Shown here: positions 5,702-11,610 of the stretch, piece after piece | How positions within the stretch are numbered: position 1 is the first letter of the stretch | How the letters are laid out: each line of letters opens with the position of its first letter | NCBI GenBank assembly: GCA_022447165.1 | Contig: JAKVBR010000029.1 | Coordinates: 1-12,709, forward strand | DNA length: 12,709 bases | Reading direction: 5' to 3' | From: Phycisphaerales bacterium | GTDB lineage: Bacteria; Planctomycetota; Phycisphaerae; Phycisphaerales; SM1A02 | Program-made: the position numbers and the translations under genes | The notes under the pieces: generated by a model | The model's input: only the letters and a program-made list of their open reading frames with translations | Database searches by the model: none | What the model was told of the DNA's origin: nothing

Positions 5702-6465
5702 AGACCGACTGAAGCGTAACCGCAATCGACGTAGATGACTTGACCTGTGACGCCAGAGGACATTTCGCTCAAGAGCCACGTCGCAGTTCCACCAACATCA
5801 TCGCCTGTCACATTTCGTTTAAGAGGTGCTTTTTGTTCAACGTGATCGAGAATCGAACTGAATCCGCCAACTGCCATTGATGACAATGTTTTGAGCGGAC
5901 CACCACTGATTGAATTGACGCGAATGTTTCTGTCACCGAGTTCCATCGCAAGGTACCGAGTTGCGGATTCAAGCGCACTCTTTGCAACACCCATGACGTT
6001 ATAACCAGGCACTGCTTTTTCTGCGCCGTAGTAACTCATAGAGATAATCGAACCACCATTTGGCATGAGCGGGATCGCTCTATTTGCCATCGCCATCAAG
6101 GTGTATGCACTGATGTCGAGTGCTTGGTTGTAGACCTCGCGAGGTGTTGCGGCGAACTTGCCTTCCTTGAGCCAATCTTTGTCTGCAAACGCAATTGAGT
6201 GAACGAGGAAGTCGATCTCACCGAGCGATTCAAAGACCTTGTCGAGATCTTCATCAGACGCAGCGTCCATTGAGATGAGCGTCGGGTTTTCAACTCCAAG
6301 CGCTTCAATGGCCATTCTTGCTTTTCGCTCCATCTTCTCACCTGGCAAGTGCGTGAAGATGCACTCTCCGCTAGCATTAAGGATTGCCTGAGCGATGAAC
6401 CAAGCATATGAACGTTCGTTTGCGATTCCGACGACTAAGCCACGTTTACCTTGCATTACTGTCAT
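5698..6465 (-). CDS. fabI: Enoyl-[acyl-carrier-protein] reductase (NADH), FabI
   Basis: Catalyses the last reduction of each fatty acid elongation round. The 255-residue product is a typical short-chain dehydrogenase of FabI type: GKRGLVVGIANERSYAW near residues 6-22 (the FabI cofactor loop), DFLVHSIAFAD, SYYGAEKAVPGYNVMGVAK with catalytic Tyr-x6-Lys, and RVNSISGGPLKTLSSMAV (substrate-binding loop). The usual SAGP is SGGP here. The open frame runs on to 6720, but that part passes through the tRNA gene and is not coding. I chose the ATG at 6465 (MTVMQGK) because TATCAT ends 8 bases before it; the ATG at 6456 is an alternative. No ribosome binding site is seen for either. The stop codon shares the TTAA at 5698-5701 with the convergent GTPase gene, so no terminator fits between them. 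Confidence 0.93.
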   Translation of the reverse strand: MTVMQGKRGLVVGIANERSYAWFIAQAILNASGECIFTHLPGEKMERKARMAIEALGVENPTLISMDAASDEDLDKVFESLGEIDFLVHSIAFADKDWLKEGKFAATPREVYNQALDISAYTLMAMANRAIPLMPNGGSIISMSYYGAEKAVPGYNVMGVAKSALESATRYLAMELGDRNIRVNSISGGPLKTLSSMAVGGFSSILDHVEQKAPLKRNVTGDDVGGTATWLLSEMSSGVTGQVIYVDCGYASVGL

Positions 6466-6473
6466 AGGGTGGC

Positions 6474-6479
6474 ATGATA
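6474..6479 (-). promoter_or_regulatory. Candidate fabI -10 box (TATCAT), leaderless spacing
   Basis: Minus-strand TATCAT (5 of 6 matches) is followed by 8 bases and the ATG at 6465. An upstream alternative, TATTAT at 6506-6501, would give a leader of about 30 bases; it overlaps the tRNA promoter on the other strand. Confidence 0.35.
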
Positions 6480-6499
6480 CCTGCTGAATCGATGTCATG

Positions 6500-6505
6500 T
6501 ATAAT
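6500..6505 (+). promoter_or_regulatory. tRNA-Arg -10 box (TATAAT)
   Basis: A perfect TATAAT ends 11 bases before the mature tRNA 5' end, which would give a very short 5' leader for RNase P to remove. It is part of the heptamer TATAATA, whose reverse strand reads TATTATA and could serve fabI. No clear -35 is seen. Confidence 0.55.
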
Positions 6506-6516
6506 ACCCTCCACAT

Positions 6517-6589
6517 GCGCGTGTAGCTCAACGGATAGAGCATCGGTCTTCGGAACCGAGGGTTGGGGGTTCGAATCCCTCCACGCGTG
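6517..6589 (+). tRNA. tRNA-Arg (anticodon UCG)
   Basis: A full cloverleaf can be drawn over 73 bases: acceptor GCGCGTG (6517-6523) with CACGCGT (6582-6588), D stem GCTC/GAGC, anticodon stem TCGGT/ACCGA with loop CTTCGGA (anticodon TCG, reading CGA), a 5-base variable loop, and T stem GGGGG/CCCTC with loop TTCGAAT. The first pair is G-U rather than G-C, and the discriminator is G. No CCA is encoded. A run of six T (6590-6595) follows immediately. The next gene starts only 26 bases downstream, so read-through is possible. Confidence 0.95.
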
Positions 6590-6600
6590 TTTTTTATTGC

Positions 6601-6609
6601 TGATACGCT
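6601..6609 (+). promoter_or_regulatory. Weak extended -10 candidate for the carbon-nitrogen hydrolase gene
   Basis: TG at 6601-6602, one base, then TACGCT (6604-6609) resembles an extended -10 with a poor hexamer (3 of 6). It ends 6 bases before the ATG at 6616, the same spacing as at coaX and aroK. There is no ribosome binding site in the gap. Confidence 0.25.
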
Positions 6610-6615
6610 GTGCAC

Positions 6616-7428
6616 ATGGAAGAACTGACGATAGGCCTTATTCGCGACATCTTCGTAGGGGAAGATGCGACGCAGCGACTTTCGCAAACACTTCAACAAG
6701 TCAAAGACCGTGGATGCCAACTCGCAGTGTTGCCAGAGATTGCGTGCAATCCATGGTCACCTGCAACTAAGAGAATGCTAGATGATGACGCCGAAGTCAT
6801 TGGCGGACCTCGAACAACGATGCAGGCAAATGCAACAAAAGAAGTTGGGATCGGACTCATCGGCGCTGCCATTTTGGAGGGCGACTCCGCTCGATTCAAC
6901 ACCTGTCTTTTCTGGAATGAAGAAGGCGAACTGATAGGAACGTATCAAAAACACCATGTTCCTGAAGAAGTCGGATTCTGGGAAACAAGTCACTACGACC
7001 ACGGCGTCGAGGGCTTCAAGGTGTTTCCGTTTCACGGATTCAATATTGGCATCCAGATTTGTTCAGATATGAATAGACCACAGGGCTCGCACATCCTTGC
7101 AGCACTCGGCGCAGATGTCATCGTGGGACCTCGTTCCACTGAACGTGCGACGTATGAAAAATGGCGACCCGTATGGATTGCAAATGCGCTCACGACGGGC
7201 TGCTATGTCGCTTCAGTCAACAGACCGTATGAAGAGCAAGGCGTTCTCATTGGGGGCAACTCCATTGCTGTAGACCCAAACGGCAAAGTAATCACTGAAG
7301 CAGATGATGCAATAACGACCTTCACCATTCGTAGAAGTACGATAGAAAAGGCGAGAGTCGATTACCCAGGATATTTACCATGCAGAGCAGCACTTTATGC
7401 CGATGCATGGAGTAACTTGAAGGATTAA
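6616..7428 (+). CDS. Carbon-nitrogen hydrolase (nitrilase superfamily; N-carbamoylputrescine amidase-like)
   Basis: A 270-residue cytosolic amidase-type enzyme with the full catalytic triad: Glu41 in AVLPEI, Lys112 in TYQKHHVPE and Cys149 in IGIQICSDMNRPQ. The QKHHVPEEVGFWE stretch resembles the N-carbamoylputrescine amidase branch (YRKMHIPDDPGF.E), which makes putrescine from agmatine-derived carbamoylputrescine, but substrate cannot be fixed from sequence; other branches hydrolyse carbamoyl amino acids or omega-amides. A GTG at 6610 would add two residues; ATG at 6616 is preferred because a weak extended -10 ends 6 bases before it. The gene follows tRNA-Arg by 26 bases and is followed after only 2 bases by the repeat protein gene, so those two are likely co-transcribed. 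No arginine decarboxylase or agmatine deiminase gene is nearby. Confidence 0.85.
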   Translation: MEELTIGLIRDIFVGEDATQRLSQTLQQVKDRGCQLAVLPEIACNPWSPATKRMLDDDAEVIGGPRTTMQANATKEVGIGLIGAAILEGDSARFNTCLFWNEEGELIGTYQKHHVPEEVGFWETSHYDHGVEGFKVFPFHGFNIGIQICSDMNRPQGSHILAALGADVIVGPRSTERATYEKWRPVWIANALTTGCYVASVNRPYEEQGVLIGGNSIAVDPNGKVITEADDAITTFTIRRSTIEKARVDYPGYLPCRAALYADAWSNLKD

Positions 7429-7430
7429 CC

Positions 7431-8282
7431 ATGAATAACCAGTCACTACAAACAATCGAACGTGAACTCACAGCACTTAAGAAAAGTATTTGGCGATGGC
7501 GGCTGATGACACTTGCCCTCATCTCAACTGGCGTGCTTGTTGCTGCGACTGCTGTAGGCCCAACAGTCTTTGACCACATCATCGTCAACCGCATCGATGT
7601 CATTGGCTCAGGCAACACGCCGGTTGCTTCCCTTGGTCAAACGGCGAGTGGTGGCCGGCTTGACTTGTACAACCACGATGGCACGAACCTGCTTCGCCTT
7701 GCAAGTACGCAATCAGGCGGCGATGTCGCGCTCTGGGATGCGAACGGTACAAACATCGCAGGCATTTGGTCTGATGCTGATGGTGGGTCATTTTCACTTT
7801 GGAATGCACAAGGCGAAGAGCGGTCCCAGTTTTCAAGTGGCGCGCTCACGCTAAGCGGCAAACACGCATCGCTCCACATCAACAATGAACACGGCCACCC
7901 AGTGGCTGTCGTTGCAAGTGACCCAGAGGGTCATGGCAGATTCCAAATCGCAGATGCAAAGGGGCAAGTTGTTTCGGAGATGCGACTTATTCCTGGTTTT
8001 GGTGGCGGCATACTCATCAACGCGCCAAATGGCAATCAGATGGTTGCACTCGCAGCAACTGACCAAGGCGGGCGACTCAACATTCTTAACAAGAACGGCG
8101 TTCCTGTTTTTATCGCTTCGGCAAAAGCAAATCAGGGTGGTGCGATGAGCATCAACAATGAACGAGGCATCCCCGTGATGATGTCACTGACAACGGATAG
8201 CCAAGACGGGCTTATCGAACTCTACGATGGCAATGGTAAAGGGGTACGGCGAATGAGACCCCTAAAGGGCTACGTGCCGTAA
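7431..8282 (+). CDS. Membrane-anchored protein with ~22-residue glycine-rich beta repeats, function unknown
   Basis: A 283-residue protein. Residues 1-20 are a short predicted helix with acidic and basic residues; residues ~25-43 (MTLALISTGVLVAATAVG) form one transmembrane segment, so the rest probably faces outside or the periplasm. From residue 61 about nine repeats of 22-23 residues follow, each starting G-x-P/N-V, with a hydrophobic strand, a GG turn and a second strand ending near N-x-x/N-G (repeat starts near 61, 84, 106, 128, 155, 178, 201, 223 and 246; the fourth is 27 long). The pattern suggests a beta-solenoid or stacked beta-hairpins. I recognise no named family, though bacterial proteins with G-x-x-R/V-x-L-G repeats of this style are common. 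A ribosome binding site AAGGA lies just upstream at the end of the preceding gene. It overlaps the convergent rnc gene by 13 bases. Confidence 0.7.
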   Translation: MNNQSLQTIERELTALKKSIWRWRLMTLALISTGVLVAATAVGPTVFDHIIVNRIDVIGSGNTPVASLGQTASGGRLDLYNHDGTNLLRLASTQSGGDVALWDANGTNIAGIWSDADGGSFSLWNAQGEERSQFSSGALTLSGKHASLHINNEHGHPVAVVASDPEGHGRFQIADAKGQVVSEMRLIPGFGGGILINAPNGNQMVALAATDQGGRLNILNKNGVPVFIASAKANQGGAMSINNERGIPVMMSLTTDSQDGLIELYDGNGKGVRRMRPLKGYVP

Positions 8283-9001
8283 TCGTCGTCTATTTCCACA
8301 CCACCGTCATCTAGCTTTCGAGCGATGTTCAACTCAATAAGCGCTGAAAGCGCCGCCAATTGCTCTGCTTGTTTTTTTGATGTCCCCCACTCGGCGGGAT
8401 AACGAGTTCCCCCAAGTTCAACGCAAATTTCAAAATTCTTGGCGTGGTCAGGACCCTTCTCATCGAGCACTACATACATCGGTGCTCCACCATTGTTTCG
8501 CTGGCCATACATTTGAAGAACCGATTTGTAATTCTCTTGATGGGTTGAGTTGGCAGCAGTTTTGATATACGAATCAACTTCTTTGAGGATAAATGTTTTG
8601 GCATGCTCGATACCGCCATCAAGGTAGATTGCCCCAATGATGGCTTCATAAGCAGCGCCAACGACTGAATCTGGAATGTGATTGGCAACAGCCATGCCCT
8701 TGCCAACCTTGATGATTCGCCCCAAATCAAGCTTTGCTGCGATCTCTGAGCATGTTTTCCTGCTGACGACTGAGGATTTAATCTTGGTCATATCCCCCTC
8801 TTCAAACTCAGGATATCGCTCAAAAACTGCCTGACAAACAACAAAACCGAGGACTGCGTCTCCTAAAAACTCTAACCGTTCATTGCTTTCTTGGCGAGAA
8901 TCAACGGCTGAAGCATGCGATAAGGCCTGCTCAAGGTATTCCTTATTCGTAAAAACGTATCCTGTGATGGATTCAGCGGTGTCTTGCCAATCGGTGTCCA
9001 T
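8270..9001 (-). CDS. rnc: Ribonuclease III, with one metal-binding Asp replaced by Ala
   Basis: Cleaves double-stranded RNA in rRNA precursor and mRNA processing. In 243 residues it has the nuclease domain (NERLEFLGDAVL at 40-51, with Glu41, Glu44 and Asp48) and a double-stranded RNA-binding domain from ~155 (YKSVLQMYGQ ... GTSKKQAEQLAALSAL). The second half of the metal site reads VVGAAYEA: Glu119 is present, but the Asp three residues before it (Asp114 in E. coli) is Ala116. That should weaken metal binding. The start at 9001 (MDTDWQD) is preferred over the ATG at 9007 because GAGGA ends 6 bases before 9001 but touches the upstream ATG. A -10 candidate TACAAT lies at 9030-9025. It diverges from rpmH, and its 3' end overlaps the repeat-protein gene by 13 bases. 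Confidence 0.92.
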   Translation of the reverse strand: MDTDWQDTAESITGYVFTNKEYLEQALSHASAVDSRQESNERLEFLGDAVLGFVVCQAVFERYPEFEEGDMTKIKSSVVSRKTCSEIAAKLDLGRIIKVGKGMAVANHIPDSVVGAAYEAIIGAIYLDGGIEHAKTFILKEVDSYIKTAANSTHQENYKSVLQMYGQRNNGGAPMYVVLDEKGPDHAKNFEICVELGGTRYPAEWGTSKKQAEQLAALSALIELNIARKLDDGGVEIDDDYGT

Positions 9002-9024
9002 GGACATTCCTCATTGAAAATAGC

Positions 9025-9030
9025 ATTGTA
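9025..9030 (-). promoter_or_regulatory. rnc -10 box (TACAAT)
   Basis: Minus-strand TACAAT (5 of 6 matches) lies 23 bases before the rnc ATG at 9001, leaving a short leader that holds the GAGGA ribosome binding site. No clear -35 partner is seen, and the region is shared with the rpmH promoter on the other strand. Confidence 0.35.
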
Positions 9031-9036
9031 ACGCCC

Positions 9037-9095
9037 TTGCGTGGGCTTTGCGGGTCGTGTAAAATGCTTTGCTCGCATGAAAGCGAAGGAGTAAC
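9037..9095 (+). promoter_or_regulatory. rpmH promoter and ribosome binding site
   Basis: TTGCGT (9037-9042) and TAAAAT (9060-9065) are separated by exactly 17 bases, the best sigma-70-type promoter in the window. The leader carries GAAGGAG (9085-9091), 7 bases before the rpmH ATG. This contrasts with the leaderless-looking starts of most other first genes here and fits a strongly expressed ribosomal protein gene. Confidence 0.65.
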
Positions 9096-9098
9096 ACC

Positions 9099-9233
9099 AT
9101 GGCAGTTCATTATCCAAGACGTACTAGTAAGATCAAACGAGCTCGCTCGATTGGTTTCCGTGCTCGTATGAAAACGAAGAACGGTCGTAAAATCATCTCC
9201 AGACAACGCCGTATTGGTCGCAAAATCAGTTAA
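9099..9233 (+). CDS. rpmH: Large ribosomal subunit protein bL34
   Basis: A 44-residue, very basic protein. The core KIKRARSIGFRARMKTKNGR followed by KIISRQRRIGRKIS is the bL34 pattern (K-R-x-R-x-x-G-F-R-A-R-M-x-T-x-x-G-R, then the R-R-x-x-G-R-K end). The N-terminus (MAVHYPRRTS) differs from the common MKRTYQPS start and is a few residues off the usual form. bL34 is an RNA-binding protein of the 50S subunit. The gene has its own promoter, a strong ribosome binding site and a strong terminator at 9260-9287, so it forms a one-gene unit. In most bacteria rpmH is followed by rnpA near the origin; here the next gene is aroK on the opposite strand. Confidence 0.93.
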   Translation: MAVHYPRRTSKIKRARSIGFRARMKTKNGRKIISRQRRIGRKIS

Positions 9234-9259
9234 ACCAGTACCATTTTTCGAAACCCCCC

Positions 9260-9287
9260 AAACTCGCTTCTCAAAGCGAGTTTTTTT
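9260..9287 (+). terminator. Rho-independent terminator of rpmH
   Basis: A perfect 10-base stem, AAACTCGCTT (9260-9269) and AAGCGAGTTT (9274-9283), with the loop CTCA and a T run (9281-9287). It lies 26 bases after the rpmH stop and 4 bases before the stop of the convergent aroK, where the reverse-strand T run is short (three), so it may stop aroK transcripts less well. Confidence 0.9.
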
Positions 9288-9291
9288 ATGG

Positions 9292-9777
9292 CTAGCCCTT
9301 CAGTGAGGCCTTTACGGCATTCAGCGTCTCTTCAACTGTCCCACTCGCGTCAATCTCGCTAGACGCACATTCAAGATAAATGGGATGTCGCTCCTCAAGC
9401 ATCTCCGCATCGCTTTTACGCAACGAGGGACGCTCCCCACCTTTAAGACGTTCAAGGATAACATTAATAGGCGCGGACAAGTACAGAACATGCTCCAGTC
9501 CCTTGAGCGCTTCGTTAATGGATGTGACCTGAGACGCTCCCCCACCAAGCGCTATCACGCCGCCTTCTTGAAGCAGACCTAAAACAACTTCCTCTTCTAA
9601 TGCACGCCACGCATCTTCTCCCTCTTCGTCCCAGATGGACTGCACAGAGGGCTTTTGAGCGAAGTGCAAAATAGCGTCATCACTATCAACAAATGGAAGA
9701 CCGAGTGCTTCAGCAAGCAGCCGACCAATTGAAGATTTTCCAACACCTCTATAACCAATGAGGACAATCGTATGCAT
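9292..9777 (-). CDS. aroK: Shikimate kinase
   Basis: Phosphorylates shikimate at the 3-hydroxyl with ATP, the fifth step of the shikimate pathway toward chorismate. The 161-residue product has the Walker A loop GYRGVGKSS (8-16), the shikimate-binding DSDD (31-34), Arg58 in DAWRALE, the GGG turn (78-80), the lid with RPSLR (116-120) and an adenine-loop-type Arg130 in ERHPIY. The ATG at 9777 (MHTIVLIGYRG) is preferred over the ATG at 9798 because the P-loop normally starts within ten residues of the N-terminus, and because TACCAT ends 6 bases before 9777. The gene diverges from ilvC across only 24 bases and converges on rpmH. Confidence 0.93.
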   Translation of the reverse strand: MHTIVLIGYRGVGKSSIGRLLAEALGLPFVDSDDAILHFAQKPSVQSIWDEEGEDAWRALEEEVVLGLLQEGGVIALGGGASQVTSINEALKGLEHVLYLSAPINVILERLKGGERPSLRKSDAEMLEERHPIYLECASSEIDASGTVEETLNAVKASLKG

Positions 9778-9783
9778 GCGTAC

Positions 9784-9789
9784 ATGGTA
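9784..9789 (-). promoter_or_regulatory. Candidate aroK -10 box (TACCAT), leaderless spacing
   Basis: Minus-strand TACCAT (4 of 6 matches) is followed by 6 bases and the ATG at 9777. It overlaps the ilvC candidate box by two bases. Any -35 would lie inside the ilvC coding region. Confidence 0.3.
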
Positions 9790-9793
9790 AACT
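9788..9793 (+). promoter_or_regulatory. Candidate ilvC -10 box (TAAACT), leaderless spacing
   Basis: TAAACT (4 of 6 matches) ends 8 bases before the ATG at 9802, with no ribosome binding site between. The very short gap to aroK leaves no room for a leader peptide, T-box or attenuator, which often control ilv genes elsewhere. Confidence 0.3.
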
Positions 9794-9801
9794 CGCAAAA
9801 C

Positions 9802-10779
9802 ATGTCTGCGGACTCAATCACAATTTTAAAAGGAAGCGAAGTGCCCATCGACGGTCTCGCTAAAAAGCAAGTCCTTCTTGTTGGATATGGCAACCAAGGT
9901 GCGGCGCATGCAAAAAATATGCGGGAAAGTGGCATTGATGTGACCATTTGCACGCGGCAAACTAATGCCGCGATAGAAGATGGTTTCGAAGTTGCAACAA
10001 TCGAAAATGCAGGCCTATTCGACCTAATTATTCTTGCGCTGCCAGATGATGTCCAGCCGGCATTTATCACTGAACAGTTACTCCCAAATCTTTCTGAGGG
10101 CACAACCGTTGGATTTATTCATGGTTTTACGGTGCATTACAAACTGTGCGAGTTCCCTGAGGGTATCGGCGTTGTAATGGTCGCTCCAAAGGGCCCTGGC
10201 AAAACACTACGGGACGCATACAAAGCCGGCAAAGGGATTCCATCTCTCGTTGCGATTCACCAAGACAATTCAACTCGTACTGCACGGGCTATTACCCTTG
10301 CATGGGCTGCGGGGCTAGGATCAAACCGCGCTGGCGTCATCGAAACATCATTTAAGGATGAAACCGAGACTGACTTGTTCGGCGAACAGACAATCATTGT
10401 CGGTGGCATGCTTGCACTGATGAAGGCGTCCTACGAAACCCTCGTAGACGCGGGGTATCCCAAACACTTGGCATACATCGAATGTTGCCATGAAGTCAAA
10501 CAAGTTGCGGACTTAGTCTATGACAAAGGGATCGCCCACATGCTTGAAGCCATCAGTGACACTGCTGAACTCGGCGCGTACGCTGCAATTGATGAACTCG
10601 ACGATGAGACCCTTCGTACAAAACTGCGCAATGTCTTAAAGACCATTCAAGAAGGCACGTTTGCGAGTGACATGATGAACAATAAGATTCGACACTTAAG
10701 AGGGGACTTCAAGGAATCAGAGATCGAACAGATTGGCAAAGAAATACGAAGTTTTATGCCAAAAGGCACCGATGGGTGA
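9802..10779 (+). CDS. ilvC: Ketol-acid reductoisomerase (class I), with a shortened cofactor loop
   Basis: Converts acetolactate and acetohydroxybutyrate to the dihydroxy acids of valine, leucine and isoleucine synthesis, using Mg and NAD(P)H. The 325-residue length is the short class I form. Marks: VGYGNQGAAHAKN (27-39, nucleotide fold), FIHGFTVHY with His107, APKGPGK, ETSFKDETETDLFGEQ with Asp191 and Glu195, YIECCHEVK with Glu227 and Glu231, and ISDTAELG with Ser252. All metal and catalytic positions are kept. After the second strand, where NADPH enzymes have a longer loop with two serines (LR-x-x-S-x-S), this protein reads CTRQTNAAIEDGF, about four residues shorter and without those serines. 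ATGs at 9772 and 9784 are in frame but would overlap or abut aroK; 9802 fits the family N-terminus. uppP follows after 3 bases. Confidence 0.93.
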   Translation: MSADSITILKGSEVPIDGLAKKQVLLVGYGNQGAAHAKNMRESGIDVTICTRQTNAAIEDGFEVATIENAGLFDLIILALPDDVQPAFITEQLLPNLSEGTTVGFIHGFTVHYKLCEFPEGIGVVMVAPKGPGKTLRDAYKAGKGIPSLVAIHQDNSTRTARAITLAWAAGLGSNRAGVIETSFKDETETDLFGEQTIIVGGMLALMKASYETLVDAGYPKHLAYIECCHEVKQVADLVYDKGIAHMLEAISDTAELGAYAAIDELDDETLRTKLRNVLKTIQEGTFASDMMNNKIRHLRGDFKESEIEQIGKEIRSFMPKGTDG

Positions 10780-10782
10780 CCC

Positions 10783-11610
10783 ATGGATATTGTTCAAGCC
10801 ATCATTCTTGGCATCGTTGAAGGTATTACTGAATACCTCCCCATAAGTTCTACTGGACATCTCATTTTGACGCAGTCGCTCATGGGATTGCAAGGCGAAG
10901 CAGACAACGCATATGCCATTGTGATTCAGGGCGGTGCGATTCTTGCAGTCCTTGGTCTTTATCGCAAACGGGTTGCATGGATGCTCAGGGGGCTGACTGG
11001 GAAAAATCCAGTGGGGCTCAAGATGGCCCTCAACTTGTTTGTTGCGTTTCTCCCAGCAGCAATATTCGGCGTCATGCTCGATGACATGATTGAAGCGTTC
11101 TTGTTTAAGCCAGTGCCCGTCATTGCTGCCCTCGCCCTTGGCGGCGTGTTAATGCTTTTTGTATCGCCGTGGCAAAAGAAGACCTACGAAAGTGGCGAGC
11201 GATCATACACCGACATCGAATCACTTTCTTGGAAACAAGCCCTCATCATTGGGTTCTTGCAGTGCATCGCAATGTGGCCAGGGACAAGCCGCTCAATGAT
11301 GACAATTGTTGGCGGAATGGCTGTTGGGCTAAGGCCTAAGCATGCAGCAGAGTTCAGTTTCTTGCTTGGTCTTCCAACCCTTGGCGGCGCAACTGTCTAC
11401 AAACTCTTCAAATCAAGTGAAGCATTGCAAACGATGGACACAACTGCTGCAATCATCGGTCTCATCTCCGCCTTCATTGCTGCCGCCCTTGCGATTCAGT
11501 GGCTTGTGTCATACCTCACCAAGCACGGCTTGACATTGTTCGGTTGGTATCGATTAGGTCTCGCTGCTGTTGTTGGATACGGCCTCTTCAGCGGAATGAT
11601 TACGCTTTAA
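10783..11610 (+). CDS. uppP: Undecaprenyl-diphosphate phosphatase (UppP/BacA)
   Basis: An integral membrane enzyme that removes a phosphate from undecaprenyl diphosphate, recycling the lipid carrier for peptidoglycan and other wall polymers; extra copies give bacitracin resistance. The 275-residue product has both signature regions: VEGITEYLPISSTGHLIL (12-29) with Glu13 and Glu17, and MWPGTSRSMMTI (164-175) with Arg170. The usual Gly after SRS is Met here. Hydrophobic segments alternate along the whole length, fitting the family's multi-helix topology. It follows ilvC by 3 bases with only a weak GGG near the start, so it is probably translated as part of an ilvC-uppP operon, a pairing with no obvious metabolic logic. 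Its TAA stop shares TTAA with the convergent small membrane protein gene. Confidence 0.93.
   Translation: MDIVQAIILGIVEGITEYLPISSTGHLILTQSLMGLQGEADNAYAIVIQGGAILAVLGLYRKRVAWMLRGLTGKNPVGLKMALNLFVAFLPAAIFGVMLDDMIEAFLFKPVPVIAALALGGVLMLFVSPWQKKTYESGERSYTDIESLSWKQALIIGFLQCIAMWPGTSRSMMTIVGGMAVGLRPKHAAEFSFLLGLPTLGGATVYKLFKSSEALQTMDTTAAIIGLISAFIAAALAIQWLVSYLTKHGLTLFGWYRLGLAAVVGYGLFSGMITL

Noticed and set aside
6466..6720. Upstream extension of the fabI frame on the minus strand
   Set aside because: It runs antisense through the complete tRNA-Arg gene and does not resemble FabI; the family N-terminus fits the ATG at 6465 or 6456.
9772..9801. Earlier ilvC starts (9772, 9784)
   Set aside because: 9772 would overlap the aroK start codon and 9784 adds residues (MVNSQN) not typical of the family; 9802 fits better, though 9784 cannot be excluded.
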